Assembly (NCBI RefSeq): GCF_000165425.1
Contig: NW_001798978.1
Coordinates: forward strand, 124,001-188,000
Direction of reading: 5' to 3'
Length of the DNA: 64,000 bases
Origin: Paramecium tetraurelia
Lineage: Eukaryota > Ciliophora > Oligohymenophorea > Peniculida > Parameciidae
Part shown: in pieces, positions 38,083 to 48,912 of the stretch
How the letters are laid out: each line of letters starts with the position of its first letter
Numbering within the stretch: the first letter of the stretch is position 1
Made by a program: the position numbers and the translations under genes
Notes under the pieces: generated by a model
Databases searched by the model: none
The model's input: only the letters and a program-made list of their open reading frames with translations
What the model was told of the DNA's origin: nothing

Positions 38083-39105
38083 ATGTCTATTATAGCTAAA
38101 AATTATTAGGAAATTGTGGAAGAAAACAGCTGTTTGCAGAAGAAAACTATTCGGAAGCCAAAAAGAAGAAATTAATATACAGTGGAATTTAAATTTGGAT
38201 CAAATATTAATACAGAAATACTGAGAGACTATTTAGAAGTTTATTACAATATTCCTCCTTAAATTGCTGAAATATAAGTTATAAGACTTTACTCCAACAT
38301 TTAGTTTCCAAATGATTTCAAATTTTAAGCTAAATTAGGTAATTTGTCGGTTGATCCTCACTCCTATAATTATAAGGTAATAAGAATTGATAAGAAAAAT
38401 AATTTGACTATATTCACTCTAGAAACAATCGATCATCCTTTTACACCTTTTGAACAATTCTTTTAAAAAATTTAATCATCTAATCCTCGACTAGCGCAAA
38501 GTTTTTCTGCTTTTAATACCAGAAATTTAGATACAAATACATATAAGTAAACAAAGGAAAAATTTATTGAAGACTTCGAATTGCAGTTGGATTCTGCGTT
38601 CACTTGTTATTTGTACAAATTAAAAAACGGTGTGTGTAAAACAATTTAAAGAGTTATCAATGACAAATTTATGGATTTGTTAGGAATAAGTTACTCGATG
38701 TTGGAGGATCATGTACTGTCCACAAGCACATTACCCTTTTCTACTTACATTGATCCAAATGATGATGTTTCTGAGATACTTTCTGGATTATTTGAAGGCA
38801 ATTTAAAATAAGATATTAGAACGAGAGAGGTCATGAATTATAATGGCTAGATATTTCATTCTCGAGTTTAGAATAAAAGCTTTTTTACTTATGATGAAGA
38901 AGAGAATGCTTATTATGAATATGCCTACTATATTTATGACTGTGATCCGAGATGGCTGACAAAATAGAGAGTAATGAGAAATTAAGAAGAATATTTTAAT
39001 GAAAAATGGTTTAATCAAGACAAGTTAAGAATAAGATTGGCATCAGAAGATTCTTAGTCAACTTAGTGTAATAAAAACTGTAGATACAAGGAATTGGATT
39101 TTTGA
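38083..39105 (+). CDS. PAS-like domain protein, intronless (first of an adjacent pair)
   Basis: A single frame of 340 codons. N-terminus basic (RKPKRRNQYTVEFKFG); middle FTLETIDHPFTPFEQFFQK; then a likely PAS fold: VCKTIQRVINDKFMDLLGIS, YSMLEDHVL, FEGNLKQDIRTREVMNYNGQ, IFHSRVQNKSFF. The pattern 'N..F..LLGIS..ML..H' followed by a segment about new text and strands is PAS-like. It resembles the next gene in this part. No DNA-binding domain was identified. Function unknown; PAS proteins sense ligands or mediate dimerisation. Confidence 0.68.
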
Positions 39106-39484
39106 TATGTAAATGATTCTGAAAATTAATCTTAATTTTCAGAATCTTGATTTAGTATATTTAAAATCAATTTTATGTTCCTTATTCTAAAAAGGAGAGT
39201 TGATTGTAATTTCGTAAATTTACAATTTAAATCATATTCAAATGGATTTCCACTTACAACTTAAATTCTAAATGCATTTATCATGTTATATTGCTCTTAA
39301 TTATAATATCATAATAATATCCAATTTTAATAATTAAGCATTTATAAACTTTAATTAGAATTTGAATTTTTTTTTTAATCTTTTTTAACTCCTTATTGCA
39401 AAATCATTATTAAGCTTTTTCATAAAGCTGAATAACAAGATATTTTACAAAATGATTTATATTTATTCTTAAACACAATTTAGA
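39106..39484. other. AT-rich intergenic stretch
   Basis: About 379 bases between the two PAS-like genes on the same strand. Poly-T and poly-A tracts, including a long T run near 39370. No gene seen. Confidence 0.45.
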
Positions 39485-40411
39485 ATGATGAACCATCTAT
39501 TCAGTTAGCCATCTGATTTGTCTCTCAAATAAGTTGGAACAAACAAAAAGATAAAGAAGATGAAGTCCAAAGCAAAAGCCTAGAATGGACAAAATAATTA
39601 GAAAGTGTCTACTTCAACTAAGGACGAAGTTAAATATCTATTGGAGTTGACCTCCTCTAAAAAAGTAGACAAAAATTAACTAACAGAACTTCCTAGTCTA
39701 ACTAAAACGAGTTCTTATCTAATGGGTCATCTGGAAAGTGATATATTTAACAATTCTTACAAAATTATTTCATTACAACAATAGAAACAGGAAATAATTG
39801 TGAAATGTCTCCCTTTTAAGGAAACAAATTTGCTTGATATTAAGAAAGACTTTCCTTTTTACATAAATTTAGATTAGGTTTCTATGAATATCTATAGTTG
39901 TGATACACAAAGAACTTTAGAGTGTGTATAATAAAAAGATGTTCCTCTAGAAAAATTTGAATTCATCATAAATCCTAATCAAGATATTATTGGCTGTAAT
40001 CGAATAGTCAACAATTCATGGCTGAAAATGTTTGGAATCAATTAAGACATGATGATTCATAATTTACTTAAGAATTAGTCCTTCCCATCTGGATGGGGTT
40101 TTGAAAATTAAATTATATAAAATTAGGTTTCCAATACTTTTTTTAATAAAAAGTTGAGAGTTTAGTTGGTTTGTTATAATAGTACAAAATTCCATGCAGA
40201 TATACACGTGAGATAAGAGATCGAAACAAATTCGAAAAACTAGTTTTTATAAAGATATTAAATTTAATACTTCATTAATCGAGAGAATTTGAGTTTATCA
40301 TAGGTGGAACAAAATTTCCAAATATACTTCCAGTTAAAGGATCTTACTTAAGAGTTAATGGATAAATTTATCGTTTAAACAAATAAACAATGTTAAATAA
40401 AGAAGCTGTGA
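39485..40411 (+). CDS. PAS-like domain protein, intronless (second of the pair)
   Basis: A single frame of 308 codons starting MMNHLFSQPSDLSLKQ. The N-terminus is basic and Lys/Gln-rich (KKIKKMKSKAKAQNGQ). After LDQVSMNIYSCDTQ and EKFEFIINPNQDIIGCNRIV comes NNSWLKMFGINQDMMIHNLL, the same 'N..WL.MFGI...M..H' PAS-like core as its neighbour, then KFHADIHVRQEIET and a helical end. Sequence identity to the neighbour is low outside this core, so duplication, if it happened, is old. Function unknown. Confidence 0.66.
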
Positions 40412-40639
40412 TAATATGTTATATTTCAATAAATTTATATAATAAAATTTAGAAAAATAATATTATTTTTATTATTATATTTTAATATAAATTTATATGA
40501 AGTTTAATAATAATATAAATATAACAAATTTGTATATGCTTTTATGTGTGGTAAAAAAAAAGAATCAAGGAATTAATTTGGTTTATTTTAAATAAGATTA
40601 CATATAAATATTACTTCACAACTATTCCAATAGTTATGA
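40412..40639. other. Short AT-rich gap between convergent genes
   Basis: About 228 bases of almost pure A/T sequence between the PAS-like gene stop and the 3' end of the vWA relic. Nothing else seen. Confidence 0.4.
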
Positions 40640-41655
40640 TCATTTTACTTTATTTATCTAGTTTAATCCTTAAATTATTTTTATAAAATATTTTAATATT
40701 GACAATCTAGACTGATAATTTGTCCATCCTAATTTTGATTTATTTGAACCCCTCTAGATTTTTGATACATATGAAAAATATGTAATTGATGTATATGATG
40801 TCTACCTTTATTTCGATTGGCTAAAATAATTCTATTTATATTTTATCCTGGGTATCAAAAGTTACGAGCCATTTCAATATCAGTTTGAACTACTTACAGA
40901 TTTGGATTTCTTAATTAATATTTTAGAGAATTTGCTAACTTGCTTAATATTACCTTTATTCTGCATAAATTTTTGCTTGCTCAAAACATTCTAAACCTTT
41001 GACTCTATAATAATTAAGAAGAATCTCATTTTAAAAATCGGAACTCTTAATTTCAATAATTTATTCAATAGTAACTTTCCCTCCGACCTCAACTGGATAA
41101 GCTTAAAACAGAACTCTGACTTCCTGCTTAGTGGAAACTTTGTAATCAGGCACTTCGAAAATGTAACCTTTTCTAACTCCAGATAACAAATTCGGTTAGT
41201 AAAGAGCGTAGGCTCCTTTCTAAGAATCATATATCCATTTATCTCCTTAAGCCTTCTTAATTTAGGTTTTATTTGAATTCATGGGTTAGACTGATAACTG
41301 AATATAATTGGCTACAACTGAAACCAGACCACCCAAAGCTTCAGTAAAACATTCATCAATATTAGTAAGATTTGGAATAAAGTAAAATTATCCTTCTTAA
41401 AAATGAGCAATTTCTGACATTAACTTGGACGACAATCTCCTCCAAAACCAACTGTTTTGATTGTAAATGAATCGCGTATTTTATATTAGTATAGATCCTC
41501 TCTCACTTTCTCTTCAGCAGATACAGGTTTCTTGTCTTTTCTATGTTTTAAAATTGATAAAACCATCTTCATACCATTCCCTATGTCAGTTCCACCTCTT
41601 GCTTGAAGTGATGATATTGCTATTAGAGATTTTTTCTCTGAGATTACATTTCTAG
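40640..41655 (-). pseudogene. von Willebrand factor A-domain protein, 5'-truncated relic
   Basis: Clear family pieces: SLIAISSLQARGGTDIGNGM, SFTIKTVGFGGDCRP, MSEIAHFQEGQFYFIPNLTN, IDECFTEALGGLVSVVANY, and a C-terminal part GVRKGYIFEVPDYK, VEVGGKVTIEQIIEIK. The N-terminal half of the vWA domain, including the MIDAS DxSxS loop, is absent: the frame opens only just after the stop of the ARM-like gene upstream. The strand that normally reads IFLLSDG between KKPVSA and EEKVRED is also missing, and the frame steps after GGDCRP and again near 40890. These points suggest a non-functional copy. A short active protein beginning at a Met inside the domain cannot be excluded. Confidence 0.6.
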
Positions 41656-41659
41656 GCTG

Positions 41660-42675
41660 TCATGTACCCTTTTCCTAGAGAGTTTCTCCATAGTTTAAAT
41701 TATTATTGTTCGATTAATACACTGCTAAAATTTATAGAATGATGCTTACTATCATATATCATCGTCATTAAATCTGCTAGGATTCTAACCAACTATAGGA
41801 ACTCTTTCTTCGAAAAACACTTCATCTTAAACTGATATATTTGGGGAAATTATTGTCCTTAAAATCATCAATACTTGTACATTGGTTTCCCATTTTTAAC
41901 ATTAGTGATTGTTTTAATACGCTTTAATTAAATATCCTAGAAAATCTAAATTTATAAGAATTTGTATCTGCTGGAGGATATATCTAGCCAAATTTGGATC
42001 GAAATAACAAAACTGTCTCAAAATCACATTTAAAATATGAACCCCACTATTTCTAACTTCAAAATTACTATTTAAAATGATCCACATAAGAAACACCATT
42101 TTTTATCATATAAGCATTTTGAAGTTTCAATACTGTAAGCTGTATTATTTTTAATATATCATATTATTTTGAGCCAAAAAATTTTAGATTACTGGCCATT
42201 CTTCTAGCTGTTCAACAAAATATCTTTAGAAGAGATATCTGATATTTATATTTATGCCATAAAATGTTATCATCTTATTAATATTAATGGGGAATTTATA
42301 TTAATAGTTGGTTATAATAGTATTTAAGTAGTAAATTAATGGATTATAATTCTTCATTTCTAATTTGCATCTAGAGCAATTATTTATGAGAATTATGATA
42401 TAGAATCTAAGATCCAATAGACAATTTCTAATGTAGATTCTGTTTAAGAAATTTTTTGTTACTTCATTAGCCTAATAAAACATTCAAAACAGATTTATAT
42501 ATTCAAATGACTCAGTAGAAATTTAAATTTTATCAGATAGACTTATTTGATTCACAGTTAATTCAATAACTTTTTCAGCTCATTATGATAAATAGATAGA
42601 TTGTGAATCCACCCGTTTACTTTGTAAAAACTCAAATTTTATAAATTTAATTAAAGAAATGATTGTATAATACAT
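41660..42675 (-). CDS. ARM/HEAT-like hypothetical protein
   Basis: Begins MYYTIISLIKFIKFEFLQSK at 42675. Further pieces in minus frames: NCLLDLRFYIIILINNCSRC, PLIYYLNTIITNYQYKFPIN, VEQLEEWPVIQNFLAQNN, then SNFEVRNSGVHILNVILRQF and DPNLARYILQQIQILINLDF, which look like helical ARM/HEAT repeats. The last exons read KKEFLQLVRILADLMTMIYD, a 25-nt intron and NLNYGETLQEKGT, ending at TGA 41660-41662. At least three introns are required and not all borders are settled. ARM-type proteins are scaffolds; the partner is unknown. Confidence 0.5.
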
Positions 42676-42711
42676 GTTATAATAGAAAATAAAGATAAAT
42701 ATATTGGAAAA

Positions 42712-43002
42712 ATGTCTTAGCACTCAAATAAAAAGCAGTTTAAAACATGTTAGTACGATTTAGACTTGTTGTAAACTATTACTAACTTAAGTACTTTATC
42801 TATTAAATATACTATTCTAAAATTAGGTTTAATTTATTCAAATAAAAGTGTTTCTTAACCGTTATATGAATTAATTATTATATTACAGAAAAATAAAAGT
42901 GAAATAATTATTGATAATGGATTTGGTTTGAAAACATGTAAAATGAATTAAATTAGATTTTCTAAGATTATTCAATAGTAGGTTATAACAAACCTATTGT
43001 GA
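42712..43002 (+). CDS. Small hypothetical protein
   Basis: One frame of 96 codons, MSQHSNKKQFKTCQYDLDLL..., with a helical, Leu/Ile-rich middle (TITNLSTLSIKYTILKLG, LYELIIILQKNKSEIII). It starts 36 bases from the divergent start of the ARM-like gene and ends 67 bases before the MOB4 stop, so it fits the gap well. No family recognised, and chance ORF is possible. Confidence 0.4.
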
Positions 43003-43069
43003 AATATAGGATAAATTCTAAATTCATCAAGAATAGATCATAAAATGTTAATATTGAAAAAATAAAATG

Positions 43070-43789
43070 TCATAATTTTAAAGCTTCTTTTGGAATTGTT
43101 ATTAGTTTTGGACTCATTAGATCAAACTTTAAGGCGAATTCTGTAAACCTTGTGCACAAAAACATTTCATTCTAATATTGGAATAGACTTATACTTCAAA
43201 ATCTTCAAAGATCTCCTTATGATTAAAATAAGTGTGAGAAAATAATCTATAGAGTCTTCTAACTATAAAAGCAAAATTATTTGTTGCATTTTGAGGATTA
43301 ATTGAAACTCTAATTATAAAAATATAGAGAACCTTGATGGGTATGTTTTAATATTCGTTAAAATAGATGTGCTCTAATCTAAATTATGTATCATGTAATC
43401 AATAGCCGAGCATTCTTATGCTTTTTTATGTGCAGCACATAAGTATAGCCAATCTTCAGTGGCTTTCATTTTTGGACAAGTTTAAGCTGTGCATAATCCT
43501 TTCAATTATGTAACTAAGAGATTTAATTCTAAAATGAATTGTCTTAAATGTTCATATTGCCAAACATGAATATCTACTTCGGGAGGAGGAGTGATGATTT
43601 ATTTTATATTTGATGAGTCAGCTCCTATTTGATGAAAAAGTTAGATTACTTATTAATTCTTAAATGTATTCTTAGACTGCTAAAGGTCCATTCATTTGAG
43701 AGATATCTTCAACATCCCCTAAGGTTAGTACGGAATATGATACATGCCCATAGAAATTCTGCTTTGGTGCCTATTCTATTTCGACGCAT
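43070..43789 (-). CDS. MOB4: MOB4/phocein-like kinase-adaptor protein
   Basis: Starts MRRNRIGTKAEFLWAW, matching the LRRNRPGTKA opening of phocein. Then GPLAVQEYIQELIRADSSNI, VWQYEHLRQFILELNLLVTQ, CTAQTCPKMKATEDWLYLCA, AHKKAQECSAIDYMIHN, FAFIVRRLYRLFSHTYFNHK and FLCTRFTEFALKFDLMSPK. The zinc-binding Cys pair and both His of the MOB fold are present. Four 23-25-nt introns restore the frame. MOB4 is a core part of the STRIPAK phosphatase-kinase complex that counters Hippo/NDR signalling and acts at Golgi, cortex and basal bodies. Length, about 210 residues, is normal. Confidence 0.93.
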
Positions 43790-43837
43790 TTTTGAATTTC
43801 AAATATATAATATATTATTAATGATGATAATTATAAA

Positions 43838-44620
43838 TCACTATTTCTTAGATCTACTTTTTTTAGGGGTTCTTGATCTTTCACGTCTTTTTTGTCTCTG
43901 AATTTTGTCTGATTTCTCTGATTTCTCATAATTTATAGTAATTTTTTTGACAAGCTATGCAATTTAAATAGAAATCTCATCCTCTTTTTAAATAGGAAAC
44001 ACTTTTACAGCTGTGTTTAAGAGATATAAATCTCTTTAATGTTCTTTCTTATATTATTTATAGAGATCTTAAATATCCTTTACCTATTTTCTAAAAATAT
44101 CAGAAATAAACTTGGATTTAAATATTAAGGCTTCACCAGTGCAATGATACTAATTGTACAAAAATTTTTCATTGCTAGATTAATTATTATATTATTCATA
44201 TAAATTTTCAACTTAAAATTTAAAACCAAAATCAACGACTTTATCATCAACAGGTATAAATATTCCACCTAAATCAATTGGATATACATCTTTGGTTTGT
44301 CGTCTAATTTCCTAAGCTGAATTAAATATTGTTTCTTTAGAATTATCACATTTGTCAGCAAATTATAGTCTATATTTTCTATAGATCTCTGTCAATTAGG
44401 TAATTTTATGCACATAGATTTGCAAAGTATGTTCATTAAAACCATAATTAAAATAGTCTGTAATGTTGGAATGCCACTTATGAGATTTTCGCGGTTGTCT
44501 CTAAGGATTGTTAGCATTATTAAGCCATTCTTAATATTCTTTGTATGCATCATAAAAGGACATAGAAAAGGTTTCTGGCTTGGTTAATTTGTACTACTTG
44601 AGTTTATTTTAATCACTCAT
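43838..44620 (-). CDS. Hypothetical protein with SR-like basic tail
   Basis: An uninterrupted frame of 260 codons, MSDQNKLKQYKLTKPETFSM. Seen: FYDAYKEYQEWLNNANNPQR, SHKWHSNITDYFNYGFNEHT, LTEIYRKYRLQFADKC, PIDLGGIFIPVDDKVVDFGF, NQYHCTGEALIFKSK, VKDIQDLYKQYKKEHQRDLY, and the end RQKRRERSRTPKKSRSKKQ. The RS/RK-rich tail with an RTP site is typical of nuclear speckle or spliceosome-associated proteins. I do not recognise the main domain. Intronless, unlike most neighbours. Confidence 0.72.
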
Positions 44621-44732
44621 CAATATTATTATTTAATTAATATTATGCAATTAAAATTGAAATGACTCTTCTATCAAAAAATTAACAGGTAAATCTCATC
44701 CCGATTCTATTAACACAAAATCATATAATTAA

Positions 44733-45948
44733 TCACAATTAATTGTTCTTAACAAATCTATTGCCCTCACTCCTCTGTTTAACAGTTTTAGACCCAGGTT
44801 TTTAATATTTTTAGTTGAATTCGATCGTTCCTTTCGCTTCGTCATGCTTCTGCTATTTAAATAATAGAATTACATTTAATTATTGCTGTTGCTATTACTA
44901 AATTTTTTATTATTTAAAATAATTTGGATCGACTTCGTTTGGGTCAACTGGCACTCCATCTATGTTTTTTAAATTCCTTAATTATTTAATTAGAGTTGAT
45001 CTATAAGTTTAATATTCCTCTTCACCAATAAACATGGGACAAATTGGGTTTTTTATGAGACTCAAATGTGTTAGTTTAGGAAACTTAGTTTAACAATCTT
45101 CTATGAAACTATCTATAAATAGATCAGAATTACATTTCTAAATTATTAAAATTATTCTTATTTGCACTTAAAGTTACGAGTTGTGGAAGTTAAGGAAAAT
45201 CATTTAGATTAAAATAATAATTATTATCAATGATCAACGTCTCTAGATTTTGAAAATAAGCAAATTCCTTTCCAGATTTAAGCAAATTATTCTACTAGAT
45301 TAATATTAAATCAATACAGAAATATCCAAATGTTTGATTTCATTATTCTACATTTGAGTATATTCGTTTAAGTCTTTTAATTTTTTTCCAGCAAGAATTA
45401 ACATTAAAAATAAAATAATTAATCATTGAATAGTTTCATCTAATTTAAATGTTATTTTGAATTACTAGTATTTATTTAATAGTATCAAAAAATCAATTAT
45501 TCTTTGGGTATAATTAAAATAGCCATGAATAACTTAATCAAATTTATCTTTTCTGATAATTCTTTTTATCTTAGACTTAGATGTGTTATATCAGAATTTA
45601 AATTCATTCTTATCAAATCTATCCAATTATGAATGAATTAATAATTTGATTTTAGATAAAATTTCCTCCAAGCATATTGTTTTCCATATCTATTTATATT
45701 AGAAAATTAAAAAGGAAATCTTTTTGATTGTTATTCTAATTTAATCTCAGTTCAAGAATAAAGTTAGGATTTATACCTTAAAGAAATTACATTTAATTGT
45801 TAGTATCTATATCAAATATATCATTTAACAACAGCCTGATCTTTTAAGATAAAGTATATTTACTTGAATTGAAATTATATGAAGGTTTCACGCATTTAAC
45901 TACAATAATTCTTTTCCTATTAATTTTAATAGTAGTTCCTATTTCCAT
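44733..45948 (-). CDS. Leucine-rich-repeat protein
   Basis: Start MEIGTTIKINRKRIIVVK at 45948. LRR units are clearest in the C-terminal half: FQNLETLIIDNNYYFNLNDF, LPQLVTLSANKNNFNNLE, LTHLSLIKNPICPMFIGEEE and the LRR-cap ending TLIKQLRNLKNIDGVPVDPN. A Gln-run follows, then QKHDEAKGTIEFNQKYQKPG and the stop at 44733-44735. LRR-cap proteins of this size (LRRC72-, LRRC51-, SDS22-like) are often ciliary or phosphatase scaffolds. The region 45300-45700 needs several introns that I did not settle, so the repeat number is unknown. Confidence 0.7.
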
Positions 45949-46375
45949 TTAATCCTTCTCTTCTTTTTTATCAATATAAGCATAAAAAGATTATTCTACT
46001 TTGCTAGATTTTGATTTATATTAAAATTACATTTTTAATAACTAATATAAATCTATAATAGATTTTGAATAGAATTTCACTTTTATATATATCCTTAATT
46101 GATATACCCTATTTATAAGAATTAGGTGAATTAAGCAGTGCTATATTATTCTTAAGAAAATTAGATTACATAATAAAACGAAGAACCAATATCACTTCAT
46201 TATTTGGATTAGAGTTTATCAACATTTTAATAAAATCCATTTGAGAGAATATCGAAAAGTGATAATATTCAATGAATGGTAAGTATATTAAAAAAACTTT
46301 GGAAATTATTAATAATATATGTATTAAAATAATTAATTATCATATGCCTTATATATATGAAAAAGAATCATTTTC
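45949..46375. other. AT-rich intergenic stretch
   Basis: About 427 bases between two minus genes. AT-rich with short ORF fragments only; nothing recognised. Confidence 0.4.
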
Positions 46376-47171
46376 TCATTTTTAGATTTGGCTAATTTTT
46401 TTATCCGAATCATTTTGTTCCAAAATATCTTTAATCACTTTAATTCTTTCAGCCATATCCTAGCCTTGTATTTCGAATCTAAATATAATTGAATAATTAC
46501 TTAACATCATTTTAACTTTGACATTCGAAAATACATGCTTCAAAAAACTGTATAAAAAATAAGGGAGCTTACGTTTTGAAATCCTCATAGGAGTATTCAT
46601 CACAATAAGGCTGAATGCCATCTGATCTTTGTTTCCAAATAAGTGAAAATAGGCCTTTATTTTCATTGGATTGCAATTTGACTATTTCTAATTTGTCATT
46701 GGAATTAGCTAATTTTTCTGTGGCATTTCTTAAATTTAGATATAAAAATTACTTATTTGTTTCAGGGAGATTAATTGTAGTATTGGAAGGCTAAATGATA
46801 TTTACTTTATCTTGTTGTTAATCATTTTTAGGATTGTCTATTATTTCAATATGCTTGCTATCAATTTTATCAATTTTTTTTTCTTTTTTGTTTAATTCAC
46901 TTGGAGGCGTTAATTTGGGCATGGCTACTCTTTTGATAGCAGTTCTGGGTTGTGATTGAACAGTCAATTATCTGATTTCTTCTAGTTTTTTTTCATCATA
47001 TCTTTCACCAGTCAAGGAGAAATAATTGTAATCTTCAATGAGTTCTTTGTATTTCTTCATAGTTTCATCTGATTCCCATGTGGTTTCATCAAAGCCCTTC
47101 CATTTAACTTAGTATTTAATTTGTCCATTTAAGATATTCTTTTTCATGATTTTCTCAGGCTCTTTCATCAT
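46376..47171 (-). CDS. HP1-like chromodomain / chromoshadow protein
   Basis: Begins MMKEPEKIMKKNILNGQIKY, then QVKWKGFDETTWESDETMKK, the chromodomain core with aromatic-cage residues (Y/W/W region). A linker with KRVAMPKLTPPSELNKKEKK and NLPETNKQ follows. The C-terminal part NENKGLFSLIWKQRSDGIQP and YCDEYSYEDFKT matches the chromoshadow start (LMFLMKWK...); a 25-nt intron inside it decides the end, either FFEACIFECQ or the longer tail to 46376. HP1 proteins bind methylated H3K9/K27 and compact chromatin. In Paramecium such proteins take part in silencing and programmed genome rearrangement, so this gene deserves attention, though expression timing cannot be seen. Confidence 0.8.
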
Positions 47172-47308
47172 TTTAATTATTTAGGTAGACAAATAATTGT
47201 TCAAACTCTTAAATATGTAAAATATCACCAGGCAAAAATTTAATGTAGAAAATTAATAAAAATTATTAACTATAATATTAAAAATTAAATTTGATATTAA
47301 AATAAAAA

Positions 47309-47614
47309 ATGAATTTAAAACAATATAAAAAGTCGAATTAACTTCCAGATTTTGAGACATTGAAATATCATAGATAGGTTTAGGTGAGTAAGAATCCAAG
47401 CAATTTGATAGAGTTTGTGAATGTAAATAAAAAATTTACTTAAAAATTTGAAAACATGAGTACTCGTGATTGTTTAACTGACATATTTTTGAAAGAATTG
47501 AGTGAAACAGATCAATAATAAAATTATGAATACTCTCCAAATGAATACATTAATTCTTTGATTGTTCACAGAAATCCTATGTTTTTATAAAAAAAACATG
47601 CGAAAATAAATTGA
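47309..47614 (+). CDS. Small hypothetical protein
   Basis: A 101-codon frame without intron: MNLKQYKKSNQLPDFETLKY, SKNPSNLIEFVNVNKKFTQK, MSTRDCLTDIFLKELSETDQ, YEYSPNEYINSLIVHRNPMF. The balanced composition looks coding. It lies between the HP1-like gene (divergent) and the cathepsin gene (convergent, 45 bases). No family recognised. Confidence 0.52.
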
Positions 47615-47659
47615 ATGTGTGTAATAAATTACTTTGTGAAATATAAATTATTAATTTGT

Positions 47660-48639
47660 TCAGACAACAACAACATTGGTGTTATAAACTCCACAAGTGT
47701 TTCCATCTCTCTTTAAGTGGATGTATCCCCTGTCTCCCCATTAAGCACTCCATGAGTTCTTGATTTTCAATGAATTTTTGTCATAACCAACAGCCAAGAC
47801 TGCATGATTTAAGCTTGAATCGCAAGTGCTGAAGACTTTTTCGTCTGATGGGTTATAATATTACCAGTTGGTAGCATCGACTCCAACTGAAACTGGTCCT
47901 TCATTAAGATATGAGATCAAAGCTTCTTCAGTGGCTTCTAATTAGACAGCTCCCTTAATACGATAAGCACCTCCCTTGATTTGGCATGATCCTTAAACTC
48001 CTTTCTAAAAAATTAATATTAAAATAATACATATGGATAAGCAGCTTGAGTTGTGATACCACTTCTCTTGACATATTGTAAGGCTCTGTATGGGAGACCA
48101 CCATTGCATCCAAGATTGAAATCTTAGAAGGTTGAGCAATCCAACAATTATTATTCTGATAAGTTTGGTAATTCACCAGTGGTTTTGAAGAAGAAACCTT
48201 CCAAAACTCCTGTTGTACCGAATGTCCAGCATGAACCACATTATCCTTAGTCCTTAACATCGGTGACTGCTCCCTTTTATGACCAATCAATCTTTTCAGC
48301 AGCTGAGATATTCTTGGCTGGGATTCTTTCCAAATTCAAATCTTCTTATGTGATTTTAAGGGTCAAATAAGTTTCAGCGAATTCTTCTTTTGTTAAATCG
48401 AAGAAGATAGTTTCACCGAACACTCTTTTTCCTTATTACAAGTTGACTGATTCAGCATATAAGACATTCTATGTGTAGACAGCCATTCTGTAGGCATCTT
48501 CAGTTTAAGAATAAACCTTTCCGAATTTCTATTTGAATGTTTGATATTTTGAGGCGAAATCAAGTTATTCTGGTTGATTCACCATCATAAGTGTTCCGAG
48601 GAGTGCGATTGTACCTAAAGCTAATAATGTTTTGGACAT
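47660..48639 (-). CDS. Cathepsin L-like papain-family cysteine protease
   Basis: Signal peptide MSKTLLALGTIALLGTLMMV, then an I29 inhibitor prodomain (FKQKFGKVYSQTEDAYRMAV, TIFFDLTKEEFAETYL). Mature enzyme begins about KIDWSQKGAVTDVKDQGQ with oxyanion Gln and catalytic Cys in CGSCWTFGTTGVLEG; LSEQQLLDCSTF and GCNGGLPYRALQYV are family motifs; catalytic His in LNHAVLAVGYD and Asn in KIKNSWSAQWGDRGYIHL. One 26-nt intron. All catalytic residues are intact. Paramecium uses many such enzymes in food-vacuole lysosomes; one for phagosomal digestion is expected here. About 317 residues, normal length. Confidence 0.95.
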
Positions 48640-48912
48640 TTTGTAATTTATTTATCAAAAATACAATACTGCCATTTATGAATTCAATTTCTTTGATGTC
48701 ATTTATAATTTGACCTTTACGTCAGAGTTTTAATAATTTTTTTAATTTATTCATTATTCTATATGGAATGAATTTAATCAAATTAAATTTCAAAATACTA
48801 TAAAAATACTTTCGTCATCGTTAATAAATACTAAGTATATCAAAGATGTAATAATTTGCTACCAAATATCTAAATTCTTCCCTTTAGACATCTAACTATC
48901 CATTAGTATTTT
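48640..48912. other. AT-rich gap between divergent genes
   Basis: About 273 bases upstream of the cathepsin gene and of the next plus gene, probably a bidirectional promoter region. No gene seen. Confidence 0.4.

Noticed and set aside
44696-44844. Small minus ORF starting MTKRKERSN
   Set aside because: A different frame over the same bases continues the LRR protein to the stop at 44733-44735 with one 21-nt intron, so this is probably a shadow.
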